A DNA stretch of 64,000 nucleotides from an uncultured Monoglobus sp. (lineage in GTDB: Bacteria > Bacillota > Clostridia > Monoglobales > Monoglobaceae): the NCBI GenBank assembly GCA_947585115.1, contig CANPWW010000004.1, forward strand, positions 1 to 64,000, written 5' to 3'. Every line of letters starts with the position of its first letter. Positions within the stretch are counted from its first letter, which is position 1. The translations under genes were made by a program, and so were the position numbers. This document shows, one piece after another, positions 62,189-64,000 of this stretch. Below the pieces are notes generated by a model. The model was not told the DNA's origin. It saw only the letters and a list, made by a program, of their open reading frames with translations, and did no database searches.

Positions 62189-63319
62189 TTATTCCCACCA
62201 AAATGTTTTATCGGGTTTCCAGCCTATAAGCTTTTCAAACTCGTCTTTTGTGCCTTTTTTGTAGGTCAGCTGCCATGTCGCCTCGCCGGCGTAATTGCCT
62301 TCCATAACACACCAGCCTCTTTTTGATAGCACAAAATCCCAGCCGATATAGCGCAGGTTTTCAAAATGCCTTCCAAGCTCATCTGCCATTTGCAAAAGCT
62401 CGTCCCATTTGGGGATCTTAAAACCGCGGATCCTTACTCCGGTCGTGGGATGATATTCAAATGACTCAAGGCTCTCGCTTTCACCATTTGTGTCCACAAT
62501 TCCGGTCTCGGGGTCGATCCCGGCGTCAAAGCCGCCGATGGCTGCGCTTGCCATAAACTCACCGTTTACGCCCATCTTGATCCACGGATGGTATATATGG
62601 ACCTTATCATCCACTCTGACGGTTGTGCATCTTATGCCGTTTACAGAAGCGGGATGAAGCCTCGCGAGCGCCTCGTCCTGATCGATCTCCTCTTCAAGAA
62701 CGACTTTGTTTTCCGACTTGATCCCGCCCAAATTAGGTGAAAAATCTCTGCCGTCTTTTGATTTGTGGACTAAAATTTTATCAAAAACCTTTCTTACATC
62801 TTTGCCGCGCACCGCGGTTTCTTTGTAGACGCCCATGCCAAGCCCCATGTTGAGCGGTTTAACGACAAAAGTCGGGTGTTCTTTCACGAAATCGCAAAAT
62901 AATTCATAATCCTCTTCTCCCGATATGAGAATAACATCTCTCTTGAAATATTTTTTTAACTCCAAGTAAGTATCATATTTATTATTTAAATAGTGTGCGT
63001 CATTTATATCATTTAAATGGTTGATATACATCAACCGGTTTTTTGCGGTAAAATAATTGCTCTTTTCCGAGTGGGGCTTATTGTAGAAACCGAAATACAA
63101 TTCCTCATCAATAATACTCCCGTAAACCCAGTAATCGTATATTGATTTATAAAACATATCATTCGGAGAAACATCTTTATAAATCCTATATATTTTTTCA
63201 CACCCGCGCTTAATGACCTTTTTGAGCGGCTCGGTGTATAGCTCGGGTTTGGAAGCTACAATTTCTTTTCCGATCTCCGTCATTTCCGAAATGTTGTCAG
63301 TAATCTTGATTTTCTGCAT
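62189..63319 (-). CDS. Sugar-transfer-associated ATP-grasp protein
   Basis: 376 aa. The ATP-grasp core includes FVVKPLNMGLGMGVYKE (nucleotide Lys), VVLEEEIDQDEALARLHPASVNGIRCTTVRV (acidic and Arg ligands), MGVNGEFMASAAIGGFDAGIDPETG, and the end GWDFVLSKRGWCVMEGNYAGEATWQ. It matches ATP-grasp proteins found in polysaccharide loci. They likely ligate a carboxylate to an amine on a sugar or lipid; the reaction is not known. GGAGG precedes ATG 63319. It lies 16 nt ahead of the symporter accessory gene. Confidence 0.85.
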   Translation of the reverse strand: MQKIKITDNISEMTEIGKEIVASKPELYTEPLKKVIKRGCEKIYRIYKDVSPNDMFYKSIYDYWVYGSIIDEELYFGFYNKPHSEKSNYFTAKNRLMYINHLNDINDAHYLNNKYDTYLELKKYFKRDVILISGEEDYELFCDFVKEHPTFVVKPLNMGLGMGVYKETAVRGKDVRKVFDKILVHKSKDGRDFSPNLGGIKSENKVVLEEEIDQDEALARLHPASVNGIRCTTVRVDDKVHIYHPWIKMGVNGEFMASAAIGGFDAGIDPETGIVDTNGESESLESFEYHPTTGVRIRGFKIPKWDELLQMADELGRHFENLRYIGWDFVLSKRGWCVMEGNYAGEATWQLTYKKGTKDEFEKLIGWKPDKTFWWE

Positions 63320-63346
63320 TTTTCCTCCAAATTTATTATATATAAT

Positions 63347-64000
63347 TTACTTTAAATTTTCACTTAATAAATCAAACAGATTTTCTTCTTTTAAACTCCA
63401 ATCCGTGTTGTTTCGGGTTTTCGCGATTTTATTATAAAAACTCAGTGCGACGGAAATATCAATAAACGACAGCCCGACGGAATCAAAATATATGAATTCT
63501 CCATCGTTTTCTCTGCCGGGTTTGGTTCCGTCTATTATATCAACAATATCGGAGTATATATCATCATCGGTAAGTCTGCCCATTTTGTAAAGTCTGCTTA
63601 TGGTCTGAGTGCGGTGCTTTACCGATTCCCATTGGTCACAGACGATCTTGTCAGCCATGAGCGCAACCTCATACTCGTCCTCCCAGCCGCCGACATGGCA
63701 ATAATAAGCGCCTTTCTTTATCGAATCAGCTTTTAAAAGAGGTTCCTGACAGCTCACGGCCGTCACGATTATATCGGCATCGGCTGCCGCCTTTCTGTAA
63801 TCGGCGCCGCAAACAACAAATTCAACATCCGGATATATGCGTTTCATGCAGTCAGCAAAAACTTCCTCGCCGTCTTTCGCGGCAATTTTGCACACTTTGA
63901 TCGAAGGCATGATATGCTTTATAGCCATAAAGTGCATTTTCGCCTGTTCTCCGCTGCCTATACTGCCGTAAACCTCGCAGTCTTTGCGCGCCAAATATTT
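63347..64000 (-). CDS. Ornithine cyclodeaminase/mu-crystallin family protein (5' end outside window)
   Basis: The frame is open to base 64000; 217 residues of the C-terminal part are visible. The Rossmann motif CEVYGSIGSGEQAKMHF (GxGxQA type), ADIIVTAVSCQEPLL, GAYYCHVGG and the late GLSFIDISVALSFYNKIAK agree with the OCD family, which includes ornithine cyclodeaminase, alanine dehydrogenase-like enzymes and synthases of N-(amino)carboxy amino acids such as SbnB. Given the ATP-grasp neighbour, a biosynthetic role for an unusual amino acid is possible. Ends 27 nt before the ATP-grasp gene. Confidence 0.85.
   Translation of the reverse strand, partial: KYLARKDCEVYGSIGSGEQAKMHFMAIKHIMPSIKVCKIAAKDGEEVFADCMKRIYPDVEFVVCGADYRKAAADADIIVTAVSCQEPLLKADSIKKGAYYCHVGGWEDEYEVALMADKIVCDQWESVKHRTQTISRLYKMGRLTDDDIYSDIVDIIDGTKPGRENDGEFIYFDSVGLSFIDISVALSFYNKIAKTRNNTDWSLKEENLFDLLSENLK

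Overview
The window reads as chromosome of an anaerobic, endospore-forming Clostridia (Firmicutes), probably an uncultured gut Oscillospirales- or Clostridiales-type bacterium. Support: strong AGGAGG-type ribosome binding sites, frequent TTG/GTG starts, an alpha/beta-type small acid-soluble spore protein, GerA-type spore germination proteins, a YtxC-like sporulation protein, an AbrB-type regulator, a PrkC/PrpC kinase-phosphatase pair, ClpP-ClpX with trigger factor, and oxygen-defence proteins (rubrerythrin, FeoB). The genes are dense; no gene-free stretch exceeds 300 bases. The longest are 1264-1512 (degenerate 28-bp repeats) and 55734-55979 (divergent pgi/SASP promoters). I saw no rRNA, tRNA or CRISPR.

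Layout. 1-1440: end of a mobile island, with the tail of a large serine recombinase, a single-HKD phospholipase-D-like protein and repeats resembling an IS21-type end. 1513-6139: housekeeping (rlmD, rnmV), an M20 amidohydrolase, a 45-aa cysteine-rich miniprotein, a GME-fold protein and a YtxC-like protein. 6142-15597 (minus): the conserved fmt-metallopeptidase-rsmB-rlmN-prpC-prkC-rsgA-rpe-thiN block, here without def/priA next to fmt. 15748-18387 (plus): hisH-hisF-folC. 18417-30171 (minus): PepSY/stalk lipoprotein, carbonic anhydrase, rqcH, then an araB-araD-tmk-metK run, then cca, cyclophilin, PrsA-like foldase and a serine hydrolase. 30358-32925: a large exported stalk-domain protein. 33028-37168 (plus): feoB and an unusual rubredoxin-glutamate synthase-rubrerythrin fusion. 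37214-41069 (minus): abrB and a two-gene germination operon in which GerB and GerC are fused. 41152-46058 (plus): an FMN reductase, then a compact operon of alpha/beta hydrolase, condensation-domain protein, carrier protein and AMP-ligase, which looks like a minimal nonribosomal assembly line. 46102-51922 (minus): znuBC, clpX, clpP, tig, metallophosphoesterase. 52033-56195: DUF1540 protein, thrC, P-loop protein, pgi, SASP. 56331-64000 (minus): a surface-sugar/transport operon (rfbB, rfbA, acyltransferase with a G9 tract, frameshifted DegT aminotransferase, sodium-solute symporter with its 40-aa accessory protein, ATP-grasp protein, ornithine-cyclodeaminase-like protein).

The strongest leads for new biology are: the stand-alone C / carrier / A cluster at 41934-46058 behind a near-perfect vegetative promoter; the redox fusion at 35075-37168, which keeps a perfect internal ribosome binding site and could make two proteins from one frame; the GerB-GerC fusion; superimposed vegetative and sporulation-type promoters at 41081-41113; and a possible phase-variable acyltransferase at 58228-59325. 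All functional calls come from reading the sequence; no database search was run.
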